Assembly (NCBI GenBank): GCA_015060335.1
Contig: SUYR01000004.1
Location: forward strand, 60,191 to 124,190
Reading direction: 5' to 3'
Source: Bacteroidales bacterium
GTDB lineage: Bacteria > Bacteroidota > Bacteroidia > Bacteroidales > UBA932
DNA: 64,000 nt
The translations under genes and the position numbers were made by a program. Position 1 is the first letter of the stretch. Each line of letters begins with the position of its first letter. Positions 51,407 through 62,651 of the stretch are shown in pieces. The notes under the pieces were generated by a model that ran no database searches, was not told the DNA's origin, and saw nothing but the letters and a program-made list of their open reading frames with translations.

Positions 51407-53029
51407 TTAAAAATTCAAGCATACTCCTGCCGTAAAATTGATGCCTTTTTCCGCAAAGAGAAGATTTCTCTGTATTTCCATATTCAGAAGATTTCCTCCA
51501 CGAAGCCAGAATGACAACATACCGTTCATAGCATACTCGGCATACACACCGAGGTCCGCAAATCCAGGCACCTTAAGTCCCTCTCCATTTGTTCTTGCCG
51601 AAGCAAATACACAATCGACACCTGCGAATATCCTCTTCCTCCAATTGTATGCAAGTTCCACGTCAGCAGTCAATGATGACGGTGCAAACACAGACGGCAA
51701 GGTGATGCCCCAATAGTGAGAATATTCAACCGTACCGTCAAATCTTACACTCTGGAAATTGAGATCCCAATCCAAGGCGGCATAAGCCCTCTGATACGGA
51801 GAATATCCCAAAGCTGGAAGATAGCGGTCATCAAACCACTTCACTGCTGCATCAAGGGGTGCATGTCCTAAATTTGAATATCCGCCTCTGAGATTATAGC
51901 TGAAAAAGCTGGATATCCTGCCTTCGAAACCAAGTTCTGCAGAGATTCTTTCAACAGACGGCTGCATAAGTGTCGTATAATCTCCAAGACTGTATTTAAG
52001 ATCCACATGATGGTTCCTTTCAATCAGGGAAGCGTAACTGTTGAGTTTCTCCCCGCCACCGATATTCATATACAGCCGCATCGCATCGGGTATCACCGCC
52101 ACATTCATGCTTATATCCGGATAGATCACCTGATTCTTGCCGAACTTTCCTGAAAGCATGGCAGCAGACAACCTGAATCCGAGATCAAGATCAATTCTCT
52201 CTCTATCAATCACATAATGCGGCGTAAGATAAAATCTTGCTTGCGTAGATGTCACCGTTCCTGCACAGGAATTCAACTCGATGCCGAGATCGAAGAACAT
52301 CTTGTTGCCGGAGTTGAAACTTGGTCCGAAGCATCCGTCCAGACTGATATCGTGGAGATTCAATGGAAGCTCCGATACGTCTGAGGCAAACCTGTAATCC
52401 AGATCAAGCTTATAGATGAAACTATTTGACCATGAAGATTTTGAAGCAATTGAAAAATACGCATCAAGGGCATTATAAGACCTTGTCTTCATGAAATCCT
52501 TGACAGCTACTCCATAATACGACGCACCAAAATCAAGTGCAGCCTTTTTCCAGTCATATCCGAAATCCGCTCCTGCCTTGGACAAGAGATCATATCCGTC
52601 ATATGCCTCATTACCCATCAGCGGTCTGTACCCACCGACATATGATCTGTGCTGACCATACACATCCACACTGAACGCTCCCTTGAGGTCAGGAGACCAC
52701 AGAAGATCAAATACAGGATGGAGAGTGTATCCTGCTCCTGCTCTGAGATAAAATCTGGACGGAGTCTGCAGATTCGATTCAGGGCGCATATCCATCATAT
52801 AGGGATTGAACTCGTATGAACCTCTGTATGGATTACTGAATACAGAATAGTCGAAATCCAGATCGAATCTGTATAGAGTATCCGGAACATTCATCTCCAT
52901 CACAGGCTTACGCACCTCTATCAGTTTACCCTCATACACACGGCTCACTTCGACTGTAGGGTCAAGATTCTGAGCCTGAAGAGCCGCCGAAATCAGCACG
53001 GCAGCCGACAATATAACAGTTCTCTTCAT
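51407..53029 (-). CDS. Outer-membrane beta-barrel / TonB-receptor-barrel-like protein
   Basis: 540 aa, signal peptide, repeated amphipathic strands, C-terminal FTAGVCLNF. Confidence 0.75.
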   Translation of the reverse strand: MKRTVILSAAVLISAALQAQNLDPTVEVSRVYEGKLIEVRKPVMEMNVPDTLYRFDLDFDYSVFSNPYRGSYEFNPYMMDMRPESNLQTPSRFYLRAGAGYTLHPVFDLLWSPDLKGAFSVDVYGQHRSYVGGYRPLMGNEAYDGYDLLSKAGADFGYDWKKAALDFGASYYGVAVKDFMKTRSYNALDAYFSIASKSSWSNSFIYKLDLDYRFASDVSELPLNLHDISLDGCFGPSFNSGNKMFFDLGIELNSCAGTVTSTQARFYLTPHYVIDRERIDLDLGFRLSAAMLSGKFGKNQVIYPDISMNVAVIPDAMRLYMNIGGGEKLNSYASLIERNHHVDLKYSLGDYTTLMQPSVERISAELGFEGRISSFFSYNLRGGYSNLGHAPLDAAVKWFDDRYLPALGYSPYQRAYAALDWDLNFQSVRFDGTVEYSHYWGITLPSVFAPSSLTADVELAYNWRKRIFAGVDCVFASARTNGEGLKVPGFADLGVYAEYAMNGMLSFWLRGGNLLNMEIQRNLLFAEKGINFTAGVCLNF

Positions 53030-53032
53030 ATT

Positions 53033-56005
53033 CTACTCCTGATTTGACATTTCTTCAATCTTGGCCAGACGAAGCTTTACATTATCCTGGACATCATCCT
53101 GATCTCCCGACGGAGTATAACCGTCACGCACGCTTTCAAATGTAGCCTTGGCCTGTTCGACATCATCTCTTTCCATGAACGAATCTCCGAGCACAATGAA
53201 ACTCTTGGCAAGCCAGTAAGTCTGTCCCGACCCGGCATCGGAGAAAGCATACACCCGCGTCTCGACATTATCAAACTCTCCCCTGTCATATGCATCCTGA
53301 ATCAGAATATATGCAGCCTCTGCACCGTAAACACCTGAAACATCAGCTGCAAGTTTCTCCAGCAGAGCAAGCGCTTCTTCCCTACGGCTTGTTGCAAGAT
53401 AAGACTTAGCCTTGACAAATTCAGCCTCGACACTGTCAGCTGCAGAACGTTCGTCAGCCAACAGAGCCTCAGCGCCGGCTATGGCTTTTTCCCACTGATG
53501 ACCTCTATATGCCGAACGCATCATACCGAGAAGTGCCAGATATGTATTGTTGCCTAATTTGGCAGACTCGCGCAGCGACTGATAACCGCCATATGCATCA
53601 TCCCACCTCTCAAGGCTAAATGAAAGATTGGCAAAATTGAGCATGGACAATTCAACAAAGGAGCCCACTCCGCCGTCGATCACCATCCTATAAGAATCAC
53701 ATGCCTGCTCATTCATTCCAAGCATACGATATGACTCAGCCATATAGAAATCCGCCTTGTAAAGGTTCTTGCCTTGAGGATAAGTATCAATATAGGACTC
53801 CAATGCAACAAGGGCCTTCTTATAGTTTTCCGACAGGAACACCTGCTCGGCAGCATTGAAGATCATGAGTTCCTTCTCATCCTCTGTCTTGAGTCCCTCC
53901 TTTCCAATGCTTGCGATATACGACAGATACTCCTGAGGCTCGTTTCTGGTCTGATATATCGATTCTATCGCCAGAAGGGCATCATCAGCATATTCCGACA
54001 GAGGCATTTCCTCCACCACTGTCTTGTAATAACCCAGTGCCTCATTGAACATGGACTGGTTCCTTGCCAATGTTCCCATTTCAATATATGCCATGGCCAC
54101 ATATGTGCTATCCTTTACGACCTTTGACACTTTGTCAAAGCACTTGAAGGCATTGTCATCATCTTCCTTCACGGCATAAGAGCGTCCAAGTTCAAACAAA
54201 GCTTCAGGATAGAATTCTGCCTCCGGTGAAGCCTCAAGAACATTGGACAGGAGGTTGATCTTCTTCTCATGATTGTTTATCAGTCCGTATGACAAGGCTG
54301 CCTGATAATACGGATATATGTCGTTCGCAGAGAAATAATCCCTCAAGACCACATCATAAGCAGTAGCGGCACCCTTGTAATTCTTCACGACAAACTCACA
54401 GTCTGCTTTTCTGACCAAGGCTTCTTTTCTGTACCTGACGGATTTCTCTCCGAGATAATCTCCGAACCATTTCTTCGCGAGAGAATAATTCCCTTCCTTG
54501 AAGTAACAATATGCTATGTTATATGGGAGAAGATATGCCTCCGGCTGTCCATAAAGAGCAGAAGCATTATACAGTTCGGTAAACACCTTTCTGGCATCAT
54601 CGAATTTTCCAGTACGGTAATATGCCTCAGCAAGCCAGAAACGGGACAACTGATTGAATCTGGTAGATTTAGGAGAATAATATGCAGCCGCTTTAAGACA
54701 AGGCACAGCCTTACGGTAAGACCCGCTCTTAATAAGCTGATTAGCACGAAGATAGTTGGCTTTCATATAGTTAAGCCTCATATCCTCATCAAGCTCATCG
54801 ATCTTGTCATATGCATCAACGGCACCTGCATAATCCCTGTTCTGAAGAGCAGCCAGAGCAATATAGCTATATATCCTGTCACCCTTCTTCGCATCAGAAT
54901 AACGGTAAAGATATTCATTGAAGACCGATATGTCACTGTTAAGGTCAAAAGCCAGCTTCGCATAATTGAAAAGGGCATCTTCTGCTATGGCATCATCGAA
55001 ATGCAGCTGCGAAGCCTCCTTGAAAGCATTCATTGCAGAGACCTTGTCCTTTGTCTGTATATAACTGAAACCGAGATTATAGCTTGCAATCTGCCCTATG
55101 GAGTCGCATCTTTCGCCCATTCTTGTAAAGTTGTCGATAGCGCCCCTGTAATCCTTGACTGCATACAGTACGGATCCGCCATAAAACCAGTCAGCCCTGC
55201 TGCCTTCCGTCTTTCCTCCGGCAATACTAAGTTCATAATATTTACGGGCATTCCCCACATCATCCCTGACAAGATATGACTCCGAAATTATACGGGCAAG
55301 ATGCGGCTTACGTTCTGCTGAGGCTGTCTTGAACATCTCATTTCCCTTGGTGATGACATATTCATAATCCTTCAACAGAAAACGACACTCCATGACATAA
55401 TAATCCGACATTTCCTTGAAGCGGATATCAGATGCTGCCTTTTCAAACCAGGATATCGCCTCCTTGAAATTCTTCAGATTATATTCGATATATCCTATCG
55501 CATATCTGGAAGGAGCTGTATAATCCGAGACTTTACGGCTTTCAACGTCCTTGAAACCGTCACGGGCAGAAAACGTATTGCCGTTTTCCAGATCACAGTA
55601 CGCAGCTTTGAACACATACTCGGTACGCTGATCCTTATACAACGAATTCTCTGCAATCATTGCCAACTGCTCGGATGCAGACTTATACTCTCCTGCATCG
55701 AACAGATTAAGAGCGTGATAATATCTTATCTGTGAAAGAAGGACAGAATAAGGATACTCTTCCAGAAATGCCTCTATCCTGTTTTCATAACCAGGTACAT
55801 TTGCACGGACATCACAAAGCAGAGAGTATCCTGCCGGATCTGCCTTTCTTTCCGTCTCAGACTCAAGTCTGTCAAACATCATTTTGGAACGGCTGAACAT
55901 CCCCTTGTCATACAGCCTCACAGCATCCCTGAATTCAGAGATCTGAGCCGAAGCATAATGTCCTGCCAACACCAGCGATATAATTATCAGAGCTATTCTT
56001 TTCAT
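53033..56005 (-). CDS. Large tetratricopeptide-repeat protein
   Basis: 990 aa with signal peptide and many TPR-like units (ALFNYAKLAFDL, ALLAIESIYQ, EAYYRTGKFDDARKVFTEL). Confidence 0.88.
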   Translation of the reverse strand: MKRIALIIISLVLAGHYASAQISEFRDAVRLYDKGMFSRSKMMFDRLESETERKADPAGYSLLCDVRANVPGYENRIEAFLEEYPYSVLLSQIRYYHALNLFDAGEYKSASEQLAMIAENSLYKDQRTEYVFKAAYCDLENGNTFSARDGFKDVESRKVSDYTAPSRYAIGYIEYNLKNFKEAISWFEKAASDIRFKEMSDYYVMECRFLLKDYEYVITKGNEMFKTASAERKPHLARIISESYLVRDDVGNARKYYELSIAGGKTEGSRADWFYGGSVLYAVKDYRGAIDNFTRMGERCDSIGQIASYNLGFSYIQTKDKVSAMNAFKEASQLHFDDAIAEDALFNYAKLAFDLNSDISVFNEYLYRYSDAKKGDRIYSYIALAALQNRDYAGAVDAYDKIDELDEDMRLNYMKANYLRANQLIKSGSYRKAVPCLKAAAYYSPKSTRFNQLSRFWLAEAYYRTGKFDDARKVFTELYNASALYGQPEAYLLPYNIAYCYFKEGNYSLAKKWFGDYLGEKSVRYRKEALVRKADCEFVVKNYKGAATAYDVVLRDYFSANDIYPYYQAALSYGLINNHEKKINLLSNVLEASPEAEFYPEALFELGRSYAVKEDDDNAFKCFDKVSKVVKDSTYVAMAYIEMGTLARNQSMFNEALGYYKTVVEEMPLSEYADDALLAIESIYQTRNEPQEYLSYIASIGKEGLKTEDEKELMIFNAAEQVFLSENYKKALVALESYIDTYPQGKNLYKADFYMAESYRMLGMNEQACDSYRMVIDGGVGSFVELSMLNFANLSFSLERWDDAYGGYQSLRESAKLGNNTYLALLGMMRSAYRGHQWEKAIAGAEALLADERSAADSVEAEFVKAKSYLATSRREEALALLEKLAADVSGVYGAEAAYILIQDAYDRGEFDNVETRVYAFSDAGSGQTYWLAKSFIVLGDSFMERDDVEQAKATFESVRDGYTPSGDQDDVQDNVKLRLAKIEEMSNQE

Positions 56006-56110
56006 CGCACAAAAATTTTACAAATTTAACCATTTTTCCCTTGATTTTACACCCTGACAGGCCCAAATATGCGATAATTTATGTATGTTTGTCAGATAAA
56101 CAGATTTTCT

Positions 56111-56824
56111 ATGGAAGGGAACACACCTATCATCTCATTCAAGGATGCAGACATTGTAAACGGAGAGGCCACAGTGATCTATGGACTGAATCTGGACATA
56201 TGTCCCGGAAACTTCGTATATATTGTGGGCAAGGTCGGCACCGGAAAGACATCGATCATAAGGACAATGATAGCGGAAAACCCTCTGACCAAAGGTCATG
56301 GCACCGTCTGCGGATACGATCTTGTCGGAATCAAGGACAAGGAGATTCCATTCCTGCGCAGGAAAATGGGAGTGGTATTCCAGGATTTCCAGCTCCTCAT
56401 GGATAGGACAGTTGAAGACAATCTGCGTTTTGTACTGAAAGCTACCGGATGGAAGTCTGAAGAGGATATGGACAAACGGATAAAATACGTCCTCGATGCC
56501 GTAGGAATGGACAGAAAAGCGCACAAGATGCCTCACCAGCTTTCGGGTGGCGAACAGCAACGTATTGCCATTGCACGCTCTCTGCTCAACGATCCGGCTG
56601 TAATCATTGCCGACGAGCCTACAGGAAATCTTGACAACGAGACGGCAGACGGCATCATGAAGCTACTGACGGGCATAAACAAGGAAAAGGGCACGGCTGT
56701 AGTCATGGTCACTCATAACCGACAGATCTTCGAGAAATATCCGGGCAGAGTCCTGGTATGCAAGGACGAGACCTGCACCGAACAGACAGGGACTGACAAC
56801 ATAGACCTCGAACTGACCATATAG
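56111..56824 (+). CDS. ftsE: Cell division ATP-binding protein FtsE-like
   Basis: [54 protein letters not shown]; start at [12 protein letters not shown]. Confidence 0.82.
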   Translation: MEGNTPIISFKDADIVNGEATVIYGLNLDICPGNFVYIVGKVGTGKTSIIRTMIAENPLTKGHGTVCGYDLVGIKDKEIPFLRRKMGVVFQDFQLLMDRTVEDNLRFVLKATGWKSEEDMDKRIKYVLDAVGMDRKAHKMPHQLSGGEQQRIAIARSLLNDPAVIIADEPTGNLDNETADGIMKLLTGINKEKGTAVVMVTHNRQIFEKYPGRVLVCKDETCTEQTGTDNIDLELTI

Positions 56825-56825
56825 G

Positions 56826-57467
56826 ATGAATCAGGAACTGTTTCATAACGTAACACGTTGGTTCTCTGCCAACATGGAAAGAGCGGAAAGCGAGCTCCAT
56901 TACGACTCCCCTTTTCACCTGCTCATAGCCGTCATACTGTCAGCCCAATGCACTGACAAGAGGGTGAACATGTACACGCCTGTCATATTCAAACGGTTCC
57001 CTGAGCCGGAAGATCTTGCGGCGGCATCATTTGAAGAGGTCTATGAACTCATAAAGTCCATATCATTCCCGAACAACAAGGCGAAACATCTGATCGGCAT
57101 GGCATCAATGCTTGTCTCTGATTTTGACAGCAAGGTACCGTCAGAGCCCGCTGATCTTGAGAAATTACCCGGAGTCGGAAGAAAGACCGCCAACGTCATA
57201 GCATCAGTAATATACGGCAAGGCTGTAATAGCAGTGGACACTCATGTATTCAGGGTATCACGCAGGCTCGGACTCTCAGACGGCGCCACTGTAGAAGCGG
57301 TAGAGAAGGACCTCACAGCCGGCTTTGCCGAAGAACTCAGAGGTACAGCTCATCATTGGCTGATCCTGCACGGAAGATATGTCTGCACCGCACGCAAACC
57401 TAAATGCCAGGAATGCGGACTTCAGGAATTCTGCAGGGAGTACAAGTTAAACAATCTTGTGCTGTGA
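56826..57467 (+). CDS. nth: Endonuclease III
   Basis: LSAQCTDKRVNMYTP, LPGVGRKTANVIASV, VDTHVFRVSRRLGL, C-terminal CTARKPKCQECGLQEFC Fe-S motif. Confidence 0.94.
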   Translation: MNQELFHNVTRWFSANMERAESELHYDSPFHLLIAVILSAQCTDKRVNMYTPVIFKRFPEPEDLAAASFEEVYELIKSISFPNNKAKHLIGMASMLVSDFDSKVPSEPADLEKLPGVGRKTANVIASVIYGKAVIAVDTHVFRVSRRLGLSDGATVEAVEKDLTAGFAEELRGTAHHWLILHGRYVCTARKPKCQECGLQEFCREYKLNNLVL

Positions 57468-59092
57468 TACATCATTTTCCAGAAGACTTTTCGTTTGAAA
57501 TACCGTCAGGATTCACAGATCCTTTCAGGTACAGGCCACATCCGTCTGTAATAATGGCTGCAAGGCTGGTTGCCGGCAGGATCGAAGACAGTCATATCCC
57601 CGGATTTGAAGAAGGCAAGATGATCGGGGTATTGGTATGCAGGCAGGAAGGTGGTCAGTCACTCTGTTATATAGCAGCATTTTCCGGCAACGTGGGAGGA
57701 TTCAGCAGGATAGAAGGATTTGTTCCTCCGATCTATGACCTGTCAGATCCTGATGGAGAATTCAGAAGGCGGGAAGCAGAAATAACATCACTGAACAGGG
57801 ATATAGACAGCATACTGACTTGCGAAGAATACAAGGAAACTCTTGACCTGCTTGCAGAAACAGAATCGGACTACAAGTCAAGTCTCGAGAAGATGAAATC
57901 CTCCATATCACGCTCGAAGGCTGCCAGAAAGGAGATGAGAAAAAACTGCTGCGACGAAGATATTCTATCCGCCCTCGAACGGGAAAGCCAGCATGAAAAG
58001 GCAGAGCTTCATCGGTTGAAACTATCATTCAGGAACCGCATTTCCGAACTTCAGTCTAGTCTGAAGGCAATCTCTGACAAAATAGAGATATTGAAGAATC
58101 AGCGGGTGCTCATGTCCGAATCTCTCCAGGACTGGATATTCAGGCAATACATCGTGCATAATGCATCAGGAGACTGTGCATCTATTGCAGACATATTCTC
58201 AGAAGAGGGCTTGACCGCTCCCGGAGGCACAGGCGAATGTGCAGCACCGAAGCTATTGGAATATGCATACCGCAACAATCTACAGCCACTTGCCATGGGA
58301 GAATTCTGGTATGGAAAATCTCCTCAGACAGCCGTCAGGACTCATGGTCATTTCTATCCTTCATGTACCAGCAAATGCGGTCCGCTGCTTAAATTCATGA
58401 TGAAAGGATTGCCCTCAGAGATGAAACCTGCCCATGAATGCCATCAGGATCCTTTGATCATATATGAAGACGAATCACTGATAATTGTGGAGAAACCAAG
58501 CGGGATGCCCTCTGTCCCGGGTCTTGACGGTCGTACCTCGCTTCAGGAATGGCTTGCAGACCGGCATGGTGAAACACACGCAGTACACCGTCTGGACATG
58601 GACACTTCAGGAGTAATGATATTTGCAAAGACTCAGGAAGCGGCAGTCAATATCAGAAAACAATTTGAGGAGCATAGCATCCTGAAGACTTACAGAGCAA
58701 GAATATCCCCTCACGGGGCACTTGAAGGATCATCATCGGGCCTGATCGACCTGCCGCTATCACCGGACTATGACGAACGACCTCGTCAGAAAGTTGATAT
58801 AATGCAAGGCAAGGAAGCACACACGAAGTACCGGATAGCCGGCATAAATCCGGACGGTACTGCAGAAATATCGCTATATCCCCAGACCGGGCGCACCCAT
58901 CAGCTCCGCGTTCACTGCGCCCATGCCTCAGGGCTTTCCTCTCCGATTCTCGGAGACCTGCTTTACGGTTCATACTCATTGGAAACCGACACGACATCGG
59001 AACGTCTCTGTCTTCACGCACTCAGCATTACATTCACACATCCCGTAACAGGAGAGAGGGTCACATTCTGTTCTGACAGACTATGCTATTAA
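57464..59092 (+). CDS. RluA-family pseudouridine synthase with long coiled-coil N-terminus
   Basis: HAVHRLDMDTSGVMIFAKT, TGRTHQLRVHCAH; GTG start at 57464 overlaps the nth stop codon. Confidence 0.88.
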   Translation: MIHHFPEDFSFEIPSGFTDPFRYRPHPSVIMAARLVAGRIEDSHIPGFEEGKMIGVLVCRQEGGQSLCYIAAFSGNVGGFSRIEGFVPPIYDLSDPDGEFRRREAEITSLNRDIDSILTCEEYKETLDLLAETESDYKSSLEKMKSSISRSKAARKEMRKNCCDEDILSALERESQHEKAELHRLKLSFRNRISELQSSLKAISDKIEILKNQRVLMSESLQDWIFRQYIVHNASGDCASIADIFSEEGLTAPGGTGECAAPKLLEYAYRNNLQPLAMGEFWYGKSPQTAVRTHGHFYPSCTSKCGPLLKFMMKGLPSEMKPAHECHQDPLIIYEDESLIIVEKPSGMPSVPGLDGRTSLQEWLADRHGETHAVHRLDMDTSGVMIFAKTQEAAVNIRKQFEEHSILKTYRARISPHGALEGSSSGLIDLPLSPDYDERPRQKVDIMQGKEAHTKYRIAGINPDGTAEISLYPQTGRTHQLRVHCAHASGLSSPILGDLLYGSYSLETDTTSERLCLHALSITFTHPVTGERVTFCSDRLCY

Positions 59093-59128
59093 AAAAGACT
59101 GCGCCTCGATATCGAAGCGCAGTCTTTT
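59091..59128. terminator. Bidirectional intrinsic terminator between RluA gene and rpmE
   Basis: AAAAAAGACTGCGCCTCGATATCGAAGCGCAGTCTTTT. Confidence 0.85.
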
Positions 59129-59147
59129 ACCATATGTCTTGGAAGAA

Positions 59148-59396
59148 TTACTTCTTCTTTGCGTATCTCTGATAGAATTTATCAACACGACCAGCTGTGT
59201 CAACAAGCTTCATCTTACCTGTGTAGAATGGATGAGATGTGTTAGAGATCTCAAGCTTGACAACTGGGTACTCAACACCATCAATCTCGATGGTCTCCTT
59301 AGTGTTCGCGCATGAGCGTGTGATGAACACTACGTCGTTTGACATATCCTTGAAAGCTACAAGACGGTAGGTTTCGGGATGTATACCTTGTTTCAT
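59148..59396 (-). CDS. rpmE2: 50S ribosomal protein L31 type B
   Basis: MKQGIHPETYRLVAFKDMSNDVVFITRSCANT; no zinc-binding Cys set. Confidence 0.92.
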   Translation of the reverse strand: MKQGIHPETYRLVAFKDMSNDVVFITRSCANTKETIEIDGVEYPVVKLEISNTSHPFYTGKMKLVDTAGRVDKFYQRYAKKK

Positions 59397-59468
59397 AATG
59401 CGTAAAAGATTTAGTTAACTAATTTTTGCGGGCGCAAATATAGCGGATATTTTTCTAATCTGCAAATA

Positions 59469-60536
59469 TTATTTGATTCTATATGGCTGGTCTTCATATA
59501 GAAGGAACTTTTTGGCCTTCCTGATCCATTTCTGTTCTTCCACCTTTATATGCTCCTTCAGATCCTCATAAGGTACCGAACCATTGATAAAGTCTATGAT
59601 GACCTGGTCAGATACTTTTGCCTCAAAGCCATCTTCAAGCTTGAATTCCTCGTATCTGTCCTTGAAATAGCGCATCAGCTGAAGTGTATGGAGCAAGGAA
59701 TGATATTCCACACCAGGCTCCAGCAGGATCTGATATCCGTAACATTTCTTACCTTCATATTTTCCACATGAAGGAGTGAATGAGCATGGTCTGAGCAACA
59801 CGCCTTCAGCCACAGGTACCGGCTCATTGTCCGCAGTCTTGACAAAAGGCGCACCGATATACTCATAAGGTCTTGCCGTGCCTATACCTGGAGTAATATT
59901 GGTATTGTTCCACAGACCTCCTCCGCTGTACATGTCACAGGTAAAAAGGCCCGGAATATCGGATGCCGGAGCTATTGTCCACGGCATAAGCTGCTTGTTC
60001 GACTCTGTCGCCAATGCAGAAATGACATGAATTGCAAACTTTGCCCCTATTTCGTGATAATACAGATTGACGAGTTCTCCGAGAGTAAGACCATGCCTGT
60101 GTGCCACCTTTGCCACATATGGCTCGACTCTCATGGACGGCATCGTACCCTCTACCACACGCCCTGCCGGATTGATATGGTCAACTATATACAATGCAGG
60201 AGCATCATCTCCCATCTCCTTGAGGACCTCCATCAGACGGAGCACATCCTTAGTATAATTGAAATATCGGACTCCGACATCCTGAATCTCGACAACCACA
60301 GCATTCAGACCGGAGAGTTCGTCCAGCGAGAATTCTATATGATTGGTCTGAGGCGTAAGTTCCGTGTCACGAGGCGTAAATATTGTCTTGAGATTGCCCC
60401 TCTCACGGAAAATATCATACATATATCTGCCATGTTCCGTATCCCAGCAGTTCTGGGTACAGAAACAGCCGACAGAGCCTTGTCTCAAGGCCCTGTCCAT
60501 CTGCTCTTCAAGTGATGTAGTTCTAAATGAAAACAT
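59469..60536 (-). CDS. DUF1343-like protein
   Basis: VVVEIQDVGVRYFNYTKDVLRLMEVLKEMG, VDHINPAGRVVEGTMP, NTNITPGIGTARPYEYIGAPFV. Confidence 0.83.
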   Translation of the reverse strand: MFSFRTTSLEEQMDRALRQGSVGCFCTQNCWDTEHGRYMYDIFRERGNLKTIFTPRDTELTPQTNHIEFSLDELSGLNAVVVEIQDVGVRYFNYTKDVLRLMEVLKEMGDDAPALYIVDHINPAGRVVEGTMPSMRVEPYVAKVAHRHGLTLGELVNLYYHEIGAKFAIHVISALATESNKQLMPWTIAPASDIPGLFTCDMYSGGGLWNNTNITPGIGTARPYEYIGAPFVKTADNEPVPVAEGVLLRPCSFTPSCGKYEGKKCYGYQILLEPGVEYHSLLHTLQLMRYFKDRYEEFKLEDGFEAKVSDQVIIDFINGSVPYEDLKEHIKVEEQKWIRKAKKFLLYEDQPYRIK

Positions 60537-60546
60537 TCTATAGTTT

Positions 60547-62007
60547 TTATGCCTGAGCCGCCAGAATCGAATCAGCGATATCTATGATCCTCTGCGCCAA
60601 AGCATCAGCAGCCTCCTGAGATGCAGCCTCAGCATAGATTCTGATGATAGGCTCAGTATTTGACCTGCGCAAGTGCACCCACTCCTTACGTGATTCGAAC
60701 GAGATCTTCACTCCGTCAATGGTATTGATATCTTCAGCTGCAAACACATTCTTCACCTCTGTGAGAATCTTGTCAATCAAAGCCGAATCAGAAAGTTCTA
60801 TCTTGTTCTTTGCTATCACATATTCAGGATATGTGGCACGAAGCTCGGAAACCTTCATATTCTTATATGCAAGATTGGTAAGGAACAAAGCAACTCCCAC
60901 CATTGCATCACGTCCGTAATGAAGTGCAGGATAGATGACACCTCCGTTACCCTCACCACCGATAAGAGCACCGCACTCCTTCATCTTGGTAGTCACATTC
61001 ACCTCGCCCACGGCTGCCGCGCTATACTCGCCGCCATACTGCTCTGTCACATCCCTGAGAGCTCTTGATGAAGAAAGGTTGGAAGAAGTAGCAAGCTGAT
61101 ATGGCGCAGTCACTTCCTCGATGGACTTACCTGTATTGAGAGCCTCATTGTAAGCACGCGAAAGCAGGTAATCAGCAACACTTACAAGAGTATATTCCTC
61201 TCCGAATGCCTTTCCGTCCTCACAGATAAGTGCAAGACGGTCCACGTCCGGATCCACAGAAATACCAAAATCCGCCTTATTAGCCACTACGGCCTCGCTG
61301 AGTTCAACGAGATTCGACGGCAGAGGTTCAGGGTTATGTGCAAACTGACCTGTAGGCTCACAGTTCACCATGACACACTCTACACCCATACGCTCGAGAA
61401 GACGAGGCATAATGATACCACCGACAGAGTTTACAGCATCAAGAGCAACCTTGAAGCCGGATTTTCTCACAGCCTCGACATCAACTGCAGGAAGAGCAAG
61501 AACTGCATCCAGATGCGCATCAGTGAAATCCTTTTCCTCAATGACGCCAAGAGAATCCACGTCTGCGAAATTAAAGTCCTCAGCCTCTGCACACGCAAGA
61601 ATTGCAGCACCCTCCTGTGCATTGAGGAACTCACCTTTTTCATTCAGAAGCTTAAGAGCATTCCACTGCTTAGGATTATGAGATGCAGTAAGAATTATTC
61701 CACCGTCTGCCTGCTCAAAGACAACAGCCATTTCAGTTGTAGGAGTCGAAGCGAATCCAGCCTTCACGACATCCACACCACAAGCTATAAGTGTACCGCA
61801 GACAAGCTGCTCGACCATATCTCCTGAAAGACGGGCATCCTTACCCACCACTACTTTATATCGTTCATCTGCTGCCTTTGGAAGGCGCTCCTTCATCTTC
61901 TCACAGTAAGCATAAGTAAATTTCACAACATCAAGCGGAGAGAGACCCTCTCCTGGAGCACCGCCGATAGTTCCGCGAATTCCTGAAATTGATTTAATAA
62001 GTGTCAT
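60547..62007 (-). CDS. glmM: Phosphoglucosamine mutase-like (phosphohexomutase)
   Basis: SISGIRGTIGG, GGIILTASHNPKQWNALK, DPDVDRLALI, RRSNTEPIIRIY. Confidence 0.85.
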   Translation of the reverse strand: MTLIKSISGIRGTIGGAPGEGLSPLDVVKFTYAYCEKMKERLPKAADERYKVVVGKDARLSGDMVEQLVCGTLIACGVDVVKAGFASTPTTEMAVVFEQADGGIILTASHNPKQWNALKLLNEKGEFLNAQEGAAILACAEAEDFNFADVDSLGVIEEKDFTDAHLDAVLALPAVDVEAVRKSGFKVALDAVNSVGGIIMPRLLERMGVECVMVNCEPTGQFAHNPEPLPSNLVELSEAVVANKADFGISVDPDVDRLALICEDGKAFGEEYTLVSVADYLLSRAYNEALNTGKSIEEVTAPYQLATSSNLSSSRALRDVTEQYGGEYSAAAVGEVNVTTKMKECGALIGGEGNGGVIYPALHYGRDAMVGVALFLTNLAYKNMKVSELRATYPEYVIAKNKIELSDSALIDKILTEVKNVFAAEDINTIDGVKISFESRKEWVHLRRSNTEPIIRIYAEAASQEAADALAQRIIDIADSILAAQA

Positions 62008-62110
62008 ATCATGTAGTATTTAATAATAGTAGCAATAAAATGATGCATCCTTGTGCACATCGACATCATGCAAAAATAGAATTTAATGCCAGCATTTACA
62101 AATTAAATGT

Positions 62111-62118
62111 TACTTTTG
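62111..62118 (+). promoter_or_regulatory. Bacteroidetes -7 box TACTTTTG
   Basis: TAnnTTTG match upstream of ATG 62137. Confidence 0.45.
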
Positions 62119-62136
62119 CAGACTAATTTCAACGAA

Positions 62137-62505
62137 ATGAAAGCGATCTGGACAATACTTCTTCTTATAGCATCAAATGTATTCATGACATTTGCCTGGT
62201 ACGGTCATCTCAAGCTTCAGGAGATGAAGATTTCCACAAGCTGGCCGCTCATCCTTGTGATACTTTTCTCCTGGGGAGTTGCATTCCTTGAGTATTGCGC
62301 ACAGGTGCCTGCCAACAGGATCGGATTTGACGGAAACGGCGGACCGTTCAACCTCATGCAGCTCAAGGTCATACAGGAAGTCATCTCCCTCACTGTGTTT
62401 ACAGTCATTGTGACTGTGATGTTCAAAGGACAAGGACTGCAATGGAACCATTTTGCCGCTTTCTTCTGCCTGATCATGGCGGTTTTCTTCGTATTCTTGA
62501 AATAA
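62137..62505 (+). CDS. DMT/DUF486-like small membrane protein
   Basis: MKAIWTILLLIASNVFMTFAWYGHLKLQEMK...FLEYCAQVPANRIG; start at 62137. Confidence 0.82.
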   Translation: MKAIWTILLLIASNVFMTFAWYGHLKLQEMKISTSWPLILVILFSWGVAFLEYCAQVPANRIGFDGNGGPFNLMQLKVIQEVISLTVFTVIVTVMFKGQGLQWNHFAAFFCLIMAVFFVFLK

Positions 62506-62550
62506 TTTGAAAATTTTTACGAAAAAATTTGGATATTCCGCAAAAAGTCG

Positions 62551-62558
62551 TACCTTTG
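62551..62558 (+). promoter_or_regulatory. Bacteroidetes -7 box TACCTTTG upstream of tRNA-Glu
   Basis: TAnnTTTG match 19 bp before the tRNA. Confidence 0.55.
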
Positions 62559-62576
62559 CAATCCCATTTGACAAAT

Positions 62577-62651
62577 GGTCGGTTCGTATAACGGTTAGTA
62601 CTCAAGATTCTCAATCTTGCAATAGGGGTTCGATTCCCCTACCGACTACCA
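62577..62651 (+). tRNA. tRNA-Glu (anticodon CTC), CCA encoded
   Basis: Acceptor GGTCGGT/ACCGACT, anticodon stem CAAGA-TTCTCAA-TCTTG, T-arm AGGGGTTCGATTCCCCT, ACCA end. Confidence 0.88.
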